Shown here: positions 6,089-6,293 of the stretch, piece after piece
How the letters are laid out: the number at the start of each line of letters is the position of its first letter
How positions within the stretch are numbered: position 1 is the first letter of the stretch
Source: Candidatus Fermentibacterota bacterium
GTDB lineage: Bacteria > Fermentibacterota > Fermentibacteria > Fermentibacterales > Fermentibacteraceae
Assembly: GCA_022703195.1 (NCBI GenBank)
Contig: JAKLEF010000118.1
Span: 1 to 6,293, forward strand
Direction of reading: 5' to 3'
DNA length: 6,293 bases
Made by a program: the position numbers and the translations under genes
The notes under the pieces: model-generated
Told to the model about the DNA's origin: nothing
Databases searched by the model: none
The model's input: the letters and a program-made list of their open reading frames with translations, nothing else

Positions 6089-6277
6089 CTAGAACACCGA
6101 ATCGCGCACCAGCGTCGCGACCACCTCGGAATCGGGCTTCACCTTCACGGAGTAGAACGTGTTGATCCATCTGCGGACGATGCGCACCTCCGGCCCGAGC
6201 ATGCGCCGGATCTCACTGTCGCGTCCGGGATTGGCCTCCGCCACCACCGCCACGGTGCAGCGCTCGGTCTGCTTCAT
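6089..6277 (-). CDS. Short inhibitor-I9/subtilisin-propeptide-like ORF at the right edge, possibly partial
   Basis: The frame encodes 62 residues from an ATG at 6277 to a TAG at 6091-6089. It is also open upstream to the window edge, so the gene may begin outside. Codon use is strongly GC at third positions, supporting coding. The order CTVAVVAE (strand), GRDSEIRRMLG (helix), VRIVRRWINTFYSVKVKP (two strands) and DSEVVATLVRDSVF (helix) resembles the I9 propeptide of S8 proteases, where 'N-x-[FY]-S-V-[KR]' is a common core. In a protease the catalytic domain would follow, but the frame stops here and the next 100 bases show no continuation in another frame. It could be a stand-alone inhibitor, a C-terminal domain of a longer protein or a truncated gene. 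The assignment is from pattern memory and is not firm. Confidence 0.5.
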   Translation of the reverse strand: MKQTERCTVAVVAEANPGRDSEIRRMLGPEVRIVRRWINTFYSVKVKPDSEVVATLVRDSVF

Positions 6278-6293
6278 GAAGCCCGGGGCGTGC

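Noticed and set aside
1..6293. tRNA, rRNA, CRISPR array, insertion sequence or attachment site
   Set aside because: I saw no CCA-ended cloverleaf, no spaced direct repeats, no transposase motifs and no terminal repeats.

Overview
The window is GC-rich DNA, about two-thirds G+C by eye. It has strong G/C preference at third codon positions and AGGAGG-type ribosome binding sites, so it reads as a bacterial chromosome fragment. The mix of surface-glycan genes, a secreted DUF3298-like protein and several unrecognised proteins would suit an uncultured Gram-negative-type lineage, but I cannot name a phylum. I see no rRNA, tRNA, CRISPR array, insertion sequence or phage gene, and no gene-free stretch longer than about 170 bases.

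Left part (1-2901, all minus strand, read right to left). Three genes look like one glycan-assembly operon. They are a multi-spanning GT-C glycosyltransferase of the PMT/ArnT type (2901-1639), a complete DegT/DnrJ/EryC1/StrS sugar aminotransferase (1514-306), and the start of a second, divergent PLP-fold protein (313 to the left edge). The last two overlap by 8 bases. Together they suggest synthesis of an amino sugar and transfer of a lipid-linked sugar at the membrane, as in O-antigen, capsule or glycoprotein clusters. The sugar itself cannot be read from the sequence.

Middle part (2902-4538). A 169-base region separates the glycan operon from a divergent plus-strand gene (3071-3775) for an exported DUF3298/RsiV-C-terminus-like protein. 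That gene converges on a minus-strand gene for an alkaline-phosphatase-superfamily enzyme (4538-3768), and the two coding regions overlap by 8 bases at their stop codons.

Right part (4574-6293). The phosphatase-like gene lies directly downstream of a 323-residue protein of unknown function (5545-4574), probably in the same transcript. Divergent from it is a small, probably beta-rich unknown protein (5623-5985). A 103-base convergent gap with GC-rich inverted repeats follows. At the right edge a short minus-strand reading frame (6277-6089) resembles a subtilisin propeptide (inhibitor I9) fold without any protease domain after it.

Nothing here is convincingly a new multi-gene system. The points most worth a second look are the paired PLP-fold genes, the I9-like fragment, and the unknown-protein/phosphatase pair with its unclear start codon.
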